From: Vibrio taketomensis
GTDB taxonomy: Bacteria; Pseudomonadota; Gammaproteobacteria; Enterobacterales; Vibrionaceae
Length of the DNA: 64,000 nt
Assembly: GCF_009938165.1 (NCBI RefSeq)
Contig: NZ_AP019650.1
Coordinates: 682,001 to 746,000 of the forward strand
Direction: 5' to 3'
Within the stretch, counting starts at the first letter, position 1. Every line of letters begins with the position of its first letter. The notes beneath the pieces are model-generated. The model saw nothing but the letters and a program-made list of their open reading frames with translations. It was not told where the DNA came from and ran no database searches. Shown here one piece after another: positions 41,163 through 52,770 of this stretch. Position numbers and translations under genes: made by a program.

Positions 41163-42257
41163 ATGAAAGTGAATTTTCATCTTGATAAGAAAAACAAACC
41201 TCAATCAGAGAATGGCATGAAAGTCGTATATGGGCAGGCTAAGCGTGGCGGTTATCGTATTCGATGGTATCTAATATTGCTGTTAGTGATCAGCCCAATT
41301 ATCTTTATGGCTTACTACTTATTTCAATCAAAATTACTGGTCACTGCGCCTGGAATTGTCACTTCATACCCTATCACTCTAACTTCAACCCAAGCCGCAA
41401 ATGTTGGGCAAATATCCACACAAGTCGGAACCGAGGTAAACACCGACGAATCATTGCTACTATTAAGCGATCCGGCCTTGAATGCCGAAATTACTTATCT
41501 CAACCAAGAAATTGAAAAGCTAAAAGGTAATGTTGATGACAATACCAATGCGCTCTATCAAACCATGATCGCAGAAACGAAAGCGAGCTTATACCGGGTT
41601 ACGCAAATCCAGAAGAAATATGACGAAAACCGCCGCAAAGGGCTCGTTTCTGACGCCGACTATGCTGCAATAATCAATGTTAGCAATGGGCTAAATACAC
41701 AATTAAGCGAACAAAAAATTGCCTACTTAGATGCACAAACCGAACGTAAACAAGTTAACTTAGCAGGACCAATTTCCCAAGCGCAAAGGTCGTTAATGCA
41801 AGAATTGGTAGTGAAAAAAGTACAGCAAGACAACTTGACTTATCTCGCACCATTTACCGGACGAGTACTAGACATTCACGTGCATGAAGGACAAAGAGTT
41901 ACTGATAACTACCCCTTAGTAACCCTCGCGAGAAACATCACTCCAGAGGTAACGGCCTTTTTAAATCCCAAACATCTCAAATATAGCCAATTAGGCACAA
42001 GTGCTAGAATCATTTTTCCTGACGGTGCTGTTTTCTCCGCTCAAGTTTCTCGCCCCGTAGAAGTCGTCAATAAACTCCCGACTGAACTGCAAAGCCCTTT
42101 TGAAGGCCAAGCCGCATACTTGAAAGTAACTTTAAGTTTTAACGAGCCACTAGAAAAAACACGCTGGATCGAGGGTGTTAACGTCGAGGTCGACTTTTCT
42201 TTTGCAGCGAGTTTTAAATGGTTTGATAGCAATATCAACTCAATGCCGTCGCAATAA
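41163..42257 (+). CDS. HlyD/Alg44-like periplasmic adaptor
   Basis: Intact, 364 residues. A single N-terminal membrane helix (YLILLLVISPIIFMAYYLF) is followed by a split biotinyl-lipoyl domain (APGIVTSYPITL ... LAPFTGRVLDIHVHEGQRV) flanking a coiled coil (residues ~105-210) and a C-terminal beta-barrel part. It resembles the periplasmic half of Alg44 without the PilZ domain. Starting 1 bp after the synthase, it is probably that enzyme's partner for moving the glycan through the periplasm. No outer-membrane porin is encoded next to it. Confidence 0.82.
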   Translation: MKVNFHLDKKNKPQSENGMKVVYGQAKRGGYRIRWYLILLLVISPIIFMAYYLFQSKLLVTAPGIVTSYPITLTSTQAANVGQISTQVGTEVNTDESLLLLSDPALNAEITYLNQEIEKLKGNVDDNTNALYQTMIAETKASLYRVTQIQKKYDENRRKGLVSDADYAAIINVSNGLNTQLSEQKIAYLDAQTERKQVNLAGPISQAQRSLMQELVVKKVQQDNLTYLAPFTGRVLDIHVHEGQRVTDNYPLVTLARNITPEVTAFLNPKHLKYSQLGTSARIIFPDGAVFSAQVSRPVEVVNKLPTELQSPFEGQAAYLKVTLSFNEPLEKTRWIEGVNVEVDFSFAASFKWFDSNINSMPSQ

Positions 42258-42312
42258 GATACTAAACTATATCGTCATTTAAAACTTTCACAAAGGACGT
42301 ACTCACTTAGAA

Positions 42313-43330
42313 TTACATTTGAAATTTCGTTGCTAGCTTTTGTAAGTTCACACTATTTTTATATTTACTTCTAATATACTGTAGCGATGGTCTTTCCACA
42401 AAAATTACAGACAGCGTCGATAGGCCAATACTAACTGCAAGAGCTAAAATGACACCAACCAAAGGTGGAATTCCAATTTCATAACTTTCATTGATAACCA
42501 CATAACCAATATTTTGATGTAACAAATACAATGAATAAGAAATACTACCAAGAAAAACAAAGGTTTTAATTTAACAAACCTTAATCGATTGGATATCGCG
42601 AGATAGAACGTAGCGTAAATAAAATGAATATTATCGAGTATTCTAAAGAATGAATTACACACAATGCCATAAAAGAAAAAGCAATGTGACTCGTGTTTTA
42701 ATACTAAAATTTTCTTCGTTGATTATTTTATAGAAGCAAATGCCTGCTAAAAATAGTGGCAAATACTCCATCAAAAACAGTTTATACATTACTATTGGTA
42801 CAGATACCACTTCTAACGTATTGAGTACGGAGATAAAAATAACCGATGTACAAATCCCCTCTATGTACTCCAACTTTGATATGACAAATAGCAAGAAAAC
42901 CCAGAAGTAAAAGATAAGCTCTACAGTTAATGTCCAATACACTCCATCTACGTGTGGAATACGAAGCATTTCTTGAAACATCAAAATGTTATAGAGAGCA
43001 TGTTCAAATGAGACTTCTCGCCCCTTCAAGCCAAAACAGTACACAATTATGAATGTAGTCAATACAGCCACCCAATATGTTGGATATAGTCGTGAAAAAC
43101 GTGACACAACAAAATCCATTGGGCGTTCGATACGATTTATTGTCCAATAAATAACAAAACCACTCACTATAAAAACAAGTGAACGCCAAATTGCCTGAAA
43201 AGCTCCAATCGACAGATAGATTCTTATGCCCATAAATTTCATCATATCGATAGAAAAAATGATATAACACGACTGAAAGGGCCGCTATTCCTCTTAGAGC
43301 ATCTAACTCTACCAACCTATTTTTGTGCAC
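42313..43330 (-). pseudogene. Acyltransferase-3 family O-acetyltransferase, frameshifts
   Basis: Polytopic membrane protein of about 338 residues starting MHKNRLVELDALRGIAALSVVLYHFF, the classic R-G-x-x-x-H acyltransferase-3 start with catalytic His. VSGFVIYWTI, SRFSRLYPTYWVAVL and YWTLTVELIFYFWVFLL follow. Breaks near 43235, 42660 and 42530. Last gene of the repeat-unit operon; likely acetylates the polysaccharide. Confidence 0.85.
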
Positions 43331-43380
43331 ACTCCCTCCGAATACAGTTCTAACTTTACTTGCTTAATCAATTAGTAACA

Positions 43381-44797
43381 CTACATATCCATTGCAGTTT
43401 TTAGTGAACTTTTGTTTATCAATCCAAAACAATAAAATAACAGTAATAACAACAAATAGAACAAAGCTCCAATTAAAATCAAAATATACAAATTAACCCA
43501 TTGAAAAATAACATTAAAACCAACACCACGACAGACATCAAAATAGAAGCAAACAGCAAAGAAAATGTTGATTTAATCATAAACAAAGAGCTAACCCTAA
43601 AATTTCTTTTATTTCCTTCTCTTGCTTATAAAACATAGGGATTAGAGAAATAAACATAGCAAGAACAATTCCATTCATACCTATCAAAGGAACTAAAATA
43701 TACCCACCTATCAGCATCATCGTCGTTGATAACATTGTGGCAGTAACGGTTTTGTGGGTTCTTTGAGAAATAACAAGCAATTGGGGCACAAGTAATTGAA
43801 TTGACTGAAGCAGATAGTAGATGCAAATCCAATTTGTTACATATGCTGCTTCATTCCATTCAGATCCGAAGAATTCGTTGAGCAAAGGAAATGATACCGC
43901 TACCATTCCCAAGTAAGCTGGCGTTAAAATTAGCGCACTAACGTAGCTAGCAGAAACATACACGGAACAAAGAGCCTGTTTGTTTTCTGAAGCAGCCCTC
44001 ATTTTTCCTATTGCCCAAGTGGTTAACCCAAAACCTATCATGGTTCTCGGTACATCCACCAGTTTCATCGCTAGAGAAAATACTCCTGAAGCATAAGGAC
44101 CTATCAATATACCTAGAAGAATCACTACGCCTCGAGTTTTGAAACCTGAATCAATCACATTCAAGCCTGAAGGTAACCCCTCGATGACCAGCTGATAGAA
44201 AAGATGCCGCTCTTGGGCATCAAATCGCCTAAAAAACATTTTGATCGAGAAACACTGTGAGCGAATAGCCATTACTATTAACTGCACACTTAAGTCCACT
44301 AAGCTTTGCACTAAAATAGCAAGCTTAACTTGCCCTTGAAACGCAAGGGCAATGCCAACAACAACACCAAGAAGTTTGCCTAAAATCGAACGTAAGGCGA
44401 TGGTTTTGTATTGTTGCTCTCGCAACAATTCCGATAGCAGTACCTTAGATACCGATGATATCGGAATATGTAATACACAAATCACAATAAGTAAGGTGTA
44501 ATCATTGCCCCAATAAAGAATCAAAATAAGGTAGAGTAAAAAACCAGTGAGAAGTGAAATAAGCATCCACCCCTTGAGACTGGCCGCCATAGCTACTGAA
44601 AACTCTTCTTTCGTCGCTAGCAATGGATTATTTTGGATATTGTTCTGAACAGCAGCAACCAATAACGTCGTTGCCAGAAACATAGCGGCAATGCCAAATC
44701 CTTCGGGACCAAGCAATATCGCATACCAAAACGCCACCATCATTGACAGGGTCGCCAAACCAACTTTTTCAAACAACACCCAAAGTAGCCCTTTCAT
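43381..44797 (-). pseudogene. Wzx-type oligosaccharide flippase, C-terminal frameshifts
   Basis: Polytopic MOP-superfamily protein that flips lipid-linked repeat units across the inner membrane. The raw frame gives 406 residues ending LGLALCL; adding one T at ~43580 and another near 43480 extends it through LLFMIKSTFSLLFASILMSVVVLVLM and GALFYLLLLLLFY to TAG 43381, giving about 471 residues and 12-14 helices, the family norm. Follows the GT2 gene by 19 bp. Confidence 0.85.
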
Positions 44798-44816
44798 CGC
44801 ATATATTGTCCTTCCG

Positions 44817-45695
44817 TTAAGCTACTGCGTTCGAAATTTTTTGGGTTGTAATTTGGCAAAGAACCCTTAATGTCGTCGAAAAGCCGACTTGACCGAATGA
44901 ATAACTAATCCAACTCCAGACATGTTTTTTTGTTCCTAAATCACCAAGAATTTGTTTTGCAATCCTCTGCTTATATTTGTCTTCACCAAGCCATCTACGT
45001 TGTTTTTTAGCTGCAACAAACCTTTTTTCAACCTGAGTTATACGCAAACTCTTTTTTGCGTTGGTTTTGCTAACGTGCCTACCTGTTCTGTATAAAAAAG
45101 TTGGCGTATCATCGAAGAAAAAACCTCCACCTTGGCTTAATCTTGCATACAACTCCCAATCTTCTCCTGAAGGTACCTCCTCATCAAATTGATGTGTTCT
45201 CGCGTAGTTAGTTTTCATAACTAATCCAGATGTACCGCAATATGGATTACCATCTCGCAACAGTGCTTGATCTACCCAACCTTTGTCAGGGACTTTTTTA
45301 CGTTGGCTACCATCCATAAATAGATACGATGACAAGCATGCGACACTATGAGGGTGCTCTTTAAAACATTGTTTTGCTTGTGACAAACGATTTGGAAGAA
45401 ACGCATCATCATCGTCAAGAAAAGCAACATAATCACTGTCTGTAATTTGTAAACCGAGGTTACGCGAATGACTCGCCCCTTTTCCACGAGGTTTAGTAAC
45501 GATTTTTAACGGCAAATATGAGTATTCAGAGAGCAACTCATTAACATCAAAGTCCGAGAAATCATCAACAATAACGATATCGTGTGCCAGTGTATATTGA
45601 GCAACAACGCTCTCCAGCGCTAACAATAAAAAGTCTGGTCGGTTGTAGCTTGTTATCACAACACCAAATGTCGGTTCATATTCCCGAACTTTCAT
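44817..45695 (-). CDS. Family 2 glycosyltransferase
   Basis: Intact, 292 residues, GT-A fold. VVITSYNRPDFL (N-terminal strand), VDDFSDF, and FLDDDDAFLP with the DxD metal site; SGEDWELYARLS supplies the ED catalytic pair. Adds one sugar to the repeat unit; donor unknown. ATG 45695 overlaps the end of the GT4 gene by 20 bp. Confidence 0.88.
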   Translation of the reverse strand: MKVREYEPTFGVVITSYNRPDFLLLALESVVAQYTLAHDIVIVDDFSDFDVNELLSEYSYLPLKIVTKPRGKGASHSRNLGLQITDSDYVAFLDDDDAFLPNRLSQAKQCFKEHPHSVACLSSYLFMDGSQRKKVPDKGWVDQALLRDGNPYCGTSGLVMKTNYARTHQFDEEVPSGEDWELYARLSQGGGFFFDDTPTFLYRTGRHVSKTNAKKSLRITQVEKRFVAAKKQRRWLGEDKYKQRIAKQILGDLGTKKHVWSWISYSFGQVGFSTTLRVLCQITTQKISNAVA

Positions 45696-46821
45696 TATTC
45701 AAATTACCTTGTTTAGAAAGGCCTTCATGTGTAAGTACCAAAAACTTATTCGCTGTCGCTGCCCACGAGTACTTTTGTTTAGCGAGTTGTCCGAGTTTCT
45801 CACCAAGTTCCGCACAAAAGTCTTCATTTGTGCTCACTCTCACCAAGCTGTGTTTGAGTTCTTCTGCATTGTCAGGAGCAAAAACAGCATCATCCAACTC
45901 AACTACATCGCGATTTTCTGCGATATCGGCAGCAATAATGGCTTTTGAATTTGCCATTGCTGAAAGCAGGCTATTCGACATCCCTTCTAGTAGTGAGGGC
46001 AAAATAAACGCTCGACAATATTTCATCAAAGGCGCAAGTTCACTTGAACTAATATGACCTAGAAAAATCACCTTATCAGACTGATACTGCATCAATTTCT
46101 TTTCGTACTCTTGGCAATGAGCCATACCGCCCGCTATAACCAATGGCAACTTTTGAGACTCTAGAAGTTGGCTGTGCACTTCTAGTAATAAATCGAGGCG
46201 TTTGATGGGATCCAGCCGGGCAGCAAAGAGTAGGAATTGATTCTCTTTCACGCCGTAGTGATTCAGATCTTCGGGCGTCACATTTGAAATAGCTCGACAG
46301 CCATTAGGAATAAAATGCCCATCGGGTCGTTTTTCACAAAAATGCTCGACAATTTTTTTACTATTCGCGGTAAAGTGATTGGCAAATTTATAAGCGCAAT
46401 ATTCACCCATCCTTAATATGCTGCGACTAATTAGCCCCCACTTATTTCGTTCACTGTCCATACCTCGGATGCTAGAAATAACTCGTATCCCCCCAATTCG
46501 TAACAACGGAGTAAACAAACAAGGGCCAGAAGCAAAAACAAGTACAGCCTTAGGTCTAGTGACAAAGGCGTGGAAAACACAAGCTAAAATATAGCCGTGC
46601 TGCCCAAACTTCTGGTAAATACCTCTCGCAATTTCGACAAGTTGAAGGTTATTTGGTTAAGTAAAAACCTCATCTTTTTCTCCCTTCACGCTATACACAA
46701 GCACTGTCATATTTTCATGGTTCGTAAACTCTTTCGCTATTTCACGGGTTGCATTTTCAACACCGCCATAATTAGAAAATAGACCACGACCACCAATAAA
46801 GGCGATGGTATGCTTAACCAT
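45676..46821 (-). pseudogene. Family 4 glycosyltransferase with an in-frame nonsense codon
   Basis: About 381 residues. ATG 46821 gives MVKHTIAFIGGRGLFSNYGGVENATREIAKEF, typical of GT4 N-termini. A TAA at 46657-46659 interrupts DEVFT*PNNLQLVEIARG, but the frame is the same on both sides, so this is a stop codon, not an indel; TCA to TAA would explain it. The C-terminal donor-binding half is intact: FAARLDPIKRLD, FLGHISSSELAPLM, and LPSLLEGMSNSLLSAMA with the E-x7-E pattern. Confidence 0.83.
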
Positions 46822-46842
46822 ATAAAGTTCCTTCTAAATCGA

Positions 46843-47892
46843 TCATCCCTGAAAGCTCTGCTTAGCTTTCTTTAGAAAGAAAACGAACATACCAAGGCAT
46901 AGCCTCATGAATACCGTCATTAATATGATAGGCGGGCGCGTAACCAATAGGTTCTGAGCTTTGGTAATATCGGCTTGAGAATGACGAACGTCACCGGCTC
47001 TGAAATCTCTGTAAGCAGGCTTCCCTCTAACACTAACCCCATATTCAGATAATGCCCTGCTAATTGAATCATAGAGTTGATTGAGAGTAGTTCTGTCTCC
47101 AACAGCGACGTTATACACTTGGTTTTTGGCATCGTCACTGGCGGTCGCCGCTAAGATATTCATCTGAACCGTATTTTCAATGAAACAAAAATCACGACTT
47201 GTTTCACCATCGCCATTAATAAACACTTGCTCACCACTTATCATGGCTGAAGTCCATTTTGGAATCACGGCAGCATACGCACCATTGGGATCCTGTCGCT
47301 TACCAAATACGTTAAAATAACGTAGACCTATTGCCTTAAAACCATATGACCGAGCAAAAACATCTGCATAAATTTCATTCACATACTTGGTAACTGCATA
47401 AGGAGATAATGGCTTACCTATATTTTCTTCTATTTTTGGCAGCGCAGGGTGATCACCGTATGTTGAACTGCTCGCGGCATAAGTAAAACTCTTAACACTA
47501 GCTTCTTTCGATGCAGTAAGCATATTCAGAAAACCAGTAACATTCGCGGCATTAGTTTTAATTGGGTCAGCTAACGAACGCGGAACCGAACCAAGTGCCG
47601 CTTGATGAAGCACATAGTCAACACCCTCGACAGCATTTTTACAGACAGCGTAATCTGTAATGTCCCCTTCGATAAAATGAAAACGAGACCACTGTTTTTC
47701 AGAAACTAACGCTTTAACTTCTGACAAATTATGTTTATGGCCAGTTTCAAAGTTATCTAACCCAACCACTCTCTGGTCCAATTTGAGTAGCGTCTCAAGC
47801 AGATTTGAGCCAATAAACCCAGCAACGCCTGTGACTAACCATAACTTGGGATCTTCATGCAACGAACGTTTAATTAGTGCGTACCTATCCAT
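46843..47892 (-). CDS. UDP-N-acetylglucosamine/glucuronate 4-epimerase (WbpP/TviC-type), C-terminus shifted
   Basis: SDR nucleotide-sugar epimerase. NAD-binding [11 protein letters not shown], catalytic YAVTK, and [18 protein letters not shown] closely match P. aeruginosa WbpP, an UDP-GlcNAc C4 epimerase. The last ~25 residues are out of frame after TKAQN; the alternative frame gives [21 protein letters not shown], the normal end. With the adjacent dehydrogenase it should make UDP-GalNAcA, or a similar uronic acid. Confidence 0.88.
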   Translation of the reverse strand: MDRYALIKRSLHEDPKLWLVTGVAGFIGSNLLETLLKLDQRVVGLDNFETGHKHNLSEVKALVSEKQWSRFHFIEGDITDYAVCKNAVEGVDYVLHQAALGSVPRSLADPIKTNAANVTGFLNMLTASKEASVKSFTYAASSSTYGDHPALPKIEENIGKPLSPYAVTKYVNEIYADVFARSYGFKAIGLRYFNVFGKRQDPNGAYAAVIPKWTSAMISGEQVFINGDGETSRDFCFIENTVQMNILAATASDDAKNQVYNVAVGDRTTLNQLYDSISRALSEYGVSVRGKPAYRDFRAGDVRHSQADITKAQNLLVTRPPIILMTVFMRLCLGMFVFFLKKAKQSFQG

Positions 47893-47913
47893 AATCCAGT
47901 TCTCTCTATTCGT

Positions 47914-49190
47914 TTAAAGTCTGATATCTACTTGATCTTTTGGTAGCACGTACTTGAGGTCATATATAACGTGATTTCTTTTACCTAAATTACGAATAGA
48001 TTGGACACCCATCTCGTTAAATTCATGATGTGCTACTGCCATAATAATTCCATCGTATTTTCCGTTATCAAGCTTCATTTTTAACTCAATACCGTACTCA
48101 TCCACAGATTCTTGAGCACTACACCAAGGATCATAAACATCAACATTAATATTGTATTCAGAGAGTTCTGATACAATATCAACGACTTTTGTGTTACGTA
48201 GATCCGGACAGTTTTCTTTAAATGTTAATCCCATGACCAATACATTTGCACTTTCAACTTGAATGCGTTTTTTTATCATCGTCTTAACTAATTCAGAGAC
48301 AACATGCTTTCCCATTCCGTCGTTCAAACGACGTCCTGCTAGTATCATTTCAGGATAGTACCCGACCGACTGAGCTTTATGTGTCAGGTAATAAGGGTCA
48401 ACGCCAATACAATGCCCACCGACTAATCCAGGACGAAATGGTAAAAAATTCCATTTTGTACCTGCGGCTTCAAGCACTTCCAGTGTGTCGATGTTTAGCT
48501 TGTTAAAAATAATAGAAAGCTCATTAATTAAAGCGATATTGACGTCACGTTGTGTGTTCTCAATAACTTTTGCAGCTTCGGCAACCTTAATTGATGAGGC
48601 TTTATGTGTCCCCGCAGTAATGATAGAGGAATACAACCTATCAACGAACTCTGCAACTTCACTAGTTGAACCACTAGTGACCTTAAGATACTAGTAACCC
48701 GATGATCTTTATCACCTGGATTGATACGTTCTGGTGAATATCCGGCGTAAAAATCGTGATTAAATTTGAGTCCGGACACTTCTTCTATAATAGGTATACA
48801 ATCGTCTTCCGTGGCACCTGGATAAACGGTAGACTCATAAATGACAACATCACCTTTTGATATAATCTGACCTAATGCCTTTGAGGCTTTAATTAGAGGA
48901 GTGAGATCTGGCTGCTTGTGACAATCAATAGGGGTTGGCACTGTAACAATGTAAACGTTGCAATTTTTTAGTTCCTCTAGCTTCGAAGAGTATTTTAAGT
49001 ATAACGCTTCAGCCAATTCATTATCACTACATTCTAACGTACTGTCGTGACCACGATTTAGTTCATTTATTCGATTTGGATTTATATCAAAGCCGATGGT
49101 TTGGTACTTCTTACCAAATTCAACTGCTAAAGGTAAACCAACATAACCTAGGCCTATAATACCTACTTTTGTGCTTTCCATGTTAAACAT
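47914..49190 (-). pseudogene. UDP-N-acetyl-D-glucosamine 6-dehydrogenase (WbpO/TviB-type), one frameshift
   Basis: UDP-sugar dehydrogenase oxidising C6 of UDP-GlcNAc to the uronic acid. IGLGYVGLPLAVEF (Rossmann), YESTVYPGATE, FNHDFYAGYSPERINPGD, the Lys in [12 protein letters not shown], and the catalytic Cys in [15 protein letters not shown] are present. One break near 48690 (VTSIL to KVTSGST). Start ATG 49190 has GAGGG 4 bp upstream. Restored length about 425 residues. Confidence 0.9.
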
Positions 49191-49308
49191 ATATCCCTCA
49201 AACCCTTTATATAAAATTTCCAAATTGATTAAATCCAGACAAGAAACAGTAAACCTCACCACTGAGAAAAAACACCAAAGCAATTACAGATTCATCGATC
49301 TATGCACA

Positions 49309-50624
49309 TCAGTGTTCTGCAAAAACGTTACGAACTCTATTAACAGAATGAATTTCAACTCGATTGAATTCGATCATTGAAACCAACACTGACAAAAATA
49401 TAATACCTTCAATTTGCCACAACGGCATTGTCGCGATGTTTAGAATAAAAAATGCAAACAGCAGTCCACATAATAAGTATGACAAACTCTCGTTCCTTCC
49501 TTTTAAGGAAGTAGCAAATAGAGCAATAAAAATGCAATAAGTGTAATTACACCAAAAATCCCAACTCATAAAAAAGACACAAATGTATTATGTGCGTATT
49601 TTCAAAAAACCTTCCAAGAATCCATTCCATGGCCAAATAAAACCTGAAGAGTGGTACCTTCAAGCGCTTCCGAAACATATAATGACCAGAAATAAATTCT
49701 ACCAGAGAAATAACGCCGCTCATCAACACTAAAATATTCGGAAATACTTTAAAATTTGAGGACATAGATAGTACTTCTGGTATTTCGTTAAATCTGTCAG
49801 CGACCATCGATAAATCGAAACTTATCAAAATGACAAAAAGCAAAGAAACACCAACGCTCAAGATTACTTTGTATAGTAATGACAAGTTAACAAAACCATC
49901 AAACCCACAACCGCACATAGTCCCAAAATGCTAAAATTGTTGTTCGATAATTTATAAACGAAAGCAAAATTAGTGTAATACCGAGGCAGAACAACGCTCC
50001 CCTTGCATTATTCTTAAGAAAATAACGAATCAAGTAAATCGACATGCCACTGAAAATCATCACAGAGAACACGGCCTCGTGACTAAAACCACCTACATAA
50101 CTTGTTGAACCATCATTCTCTGTCGCTTTTGAAACACACAAAAAAATCGATAATAGCAACATTAGTATTGGGTACAAATATGCAAACCCTATAGAAAGCA
50201 GTACTTTATTCCATCCATCTTTCTCTAGTGCATACAAAACCAAATTAATCAACTGAAGTAAAAGAAGCCATTTTACGATTGAAGCGACAGACGCGACAAC
50301 GTGACTATTTATAACTGCCGATAGCAGCATTAAAGATAATACACCTCCGATACAGAAGAAACTTGCGTCAGTTCTTATCCTTATCCCATTTAATATAAAA
50401 TACACAAATAAGAATATAACCAAGGCAATCGAATATAAAGAAACTAAAGAAAATGGACCGATTAGCTTTGCATAGCTAGCATAATGAAAAGAAGCTAAAA
50501 CAAATCGAACAAACACTACCCAAAATATTAAACGAGTTTCTTTCGAGCATCTAACTACGTACATCCACCGACATGCATATATACATATTATGAAAAGCAC
50601 AATAACTTTAATCACTTCAAACAT
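49309..50624 (-). pseudogene. Wzy-type O-antigen/EPS polymerase, frameshifts
   Basis: Polytopic membrane protein of about 438 residues with ten or more helices. The N-terminal 230 residues are intact; then breaks near 49930, 49640 and 49560. The diagnostic periplasmic loop reads, after repair, GHGMDSW.VFENTHNTFVSFLYELG, the Wzy_C-type H-N motif. Overlaps the upstream GT4 stop by 8 bp. Probably polymerises the repeat flipped by the Wzx homologue. Confidence 0.8.
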
Positions 50625-51739
50625 GTTGGTTGCTTAAAACTCTATCTTGAAGAATTTTACTAAACGACGAGTAAAATTTATCTTCTGTATAAAATTTCGC
50701 TCTTTCAGATGCTGCGTGAGAAAGAGTAGAATAAAGATCTTTCTTCACATCCAAATCTATCAAAGATCGTGAAATTGCCGCCTTATCTCCCGCGTTAAAG
50801 ACTATCCCATACTCTGTCAGCTGATAAGTTCCAGTGTTAACTGAACCTTTAGGTTTTAGGATATCAATTGGTCCATCAGTCAGGGTCGCCATAGATGGTA
50901 CACCCAACGACATTGACTCAACCATAGCGTTTGGAAAGCCTTCAAAATGTGACGTTAGAGCGAAACAATGCGCATTCTTCATGTAGGGATAAGGGTTCTT
51001 GATGAAGCCAAGAAACCTCACTTTGTGTTCAACTCCTCGTTGCTTAACTATCGTTTTCAAATTGTTAAGTTCAGGTCCATCTCCTAAAAACCAAAGCTCC
51101 CTTTCAATTCCAGAATCAGCATATGCTTCGATTAAATCATCAAAACCTTTAAGCTTAACTAAGCGGCCTATCGCAAGAATATAGCCTTTATCATCTATCG
51201 CTATTTCTTGTGATGCTTTTTATATCTTGTAAATTATAGAAATTATTCAACACGACCATTTTGTCGGGGTTTAAACTATAATTTTCGACTAAACAACTCC
51301 CTACTCCACTTGATACGCAAATCGTAACGTCGCCAGAGTTGAACACTAGTTTTATCAATTTCTTTTGATTTTGATATAAGATCTGTGAGTCTAGCGTTAG
51401 TATTCCCCGCTCACTCAATAAGGATTTATAGCCAAATAATTTTGAACCGATCGTGTTATACCAATTAGACCGAAATAGAAAGCTGAGTACAAAGTCAGGT
51501 TTAACTTTCCTTACTAAATTAATATAACGAAAAATTTGACCCAAAACACCCCAAGAATTTCCTAGGCGATGGATAACTACCGGTCGGGAATCCATACAAT
51601 TCTTCTTGCTGATCTAAAATCACAACATCAAATTGATAGTTTTTCTCTGTATCTTTATCTACTAACTCCACTAGTTTAGCGAATACTTTTCAGCTCCTCC
51701 ACCGGATAGCGAATTGATAACAAAAAGCCCCTTCATCAT
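50617..51739 (-). pseudogene. Family 4 glycosyltransferase, frameshifts
   Basis: About 374 residues. ATG 51739: MMKGLFVINSLSGGGAEK; one A added to AAAA near 51687 continues VFAKLVELVDKDTEKNYQFDVVILD. Breaks also near 51600 and 51195. The donor-binding half contains RFLGFIKNPYPYMKNAHCFALTSHFEGFPNAMVESMSLG with the E-x7-E motif. First gene of the eight-gene repeat-unit operon. Confidence 0.83.
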
Positions 51740-52393
51740 TTATCCAACCTGTATTTTTACGGATCGTCTCATTCATGCAGTGTCAAATAACAATAACTAA
51801 ATTGGGAATGAAACTTCTTTTGCGCTACAAAATACACATTTTACTTACACAGTATCAAGCACTGAATCTGTTAATAAGTAGCCGTCTCATTTATGTGAAT
51901 GAGAAATAGAGCACCAACACACATGAGTGATACTTGTCGCAATAAAATGAAATGAAAGAATGAGACCGATTTTTAGCTTAACTGACGTTCTACGTTAGTC
52001 ATCCAAAAGTATCTTGATGATAGGCTATATCTAATACCAAATTGAATCTTTGAAAATGTCAATGACGATATTTTTATTGAAGAATGGGTTTGATAGAGCA
52101 AAAGAACCAGCATCAAAAGTCATCATTAGATAATGAAATTATACTATTTTAATCTGTATAAATGATAAGGTAAAACTATACTAACGAAGAGCATTTCTTA
52201 TTTAAAATTAACTAGTTAGCATATGGGTATACGTTTATTTCTCCGCGGTACATAACTGAGAAGTAAACGGGATACAAACGATACAAAGATGAGACTGTTG
52301 GTTTAGGAAACTTAGGTTAAACAAATGGTTTCTTACCAAAATCTTACTGTTGCTATTGAAGCGCTGTTTAGGCAGCTAAGGGATGGGAAAATT
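51740..52393. other. Long non-coding region upstream of the repeat-unit operon
   Basis: About 650 bp with no plausible gene, AT-rich. It should contain the promoter and leader of the operon starting at 51739. One inverted repeat (51885-51904) stands out and is listed separately. Confidence 0.55.
51885..51904. promoter_or_regulatory. Perfect inverted repeat, operator-like
   Basis: TCTCATT-TATGTG-AATGAGA: 7-bp arms with a 6-bp spacer, about 145 bp upstream of the EPS operon. It could bind a dimeric regulator of polysaccharide genes (VpsR/VpsT-type regulators control such loci in Vibrio), but the match to a specific box was not tested. Confidence 0.3.
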
Positions 52394-52468
<75 letters not shown>

Positions 52469-52770
52469 TTATCGGCAAGTCAGACACAATATGCCACATC
52501 TTTTGTAAAGAAAGCTTTTACCAAATAACCAATCACATGACCAACTTACGACCAATTTAGCGCTCTACTGACGAAAAACGCCAAACAATTTAGACATGTT
52601 AACTTTTAGTCTAGTAAAACTTCCTATGTTTATTGTTAGAGCCTTAATCGAAAAATTATCTAAGATTCCAAAATATAAGACAAATTTTCGTCAGACATTA
52701 GGTTTTCAACCTACTAATACTTTTAACTTTTGTACAATTTGGATACTAATTAATTATTCAAGGAATAGTA
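52469..52770. other. Region between tRNA-Gly and the small secreted protein
   Basis: About 300 AT-rich bases. An 80-codon open frame at 52596-52838 overlaps the next gene and has no protein-like features, so I treat this stretch as promoter DNA. Confidence 0.5.
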
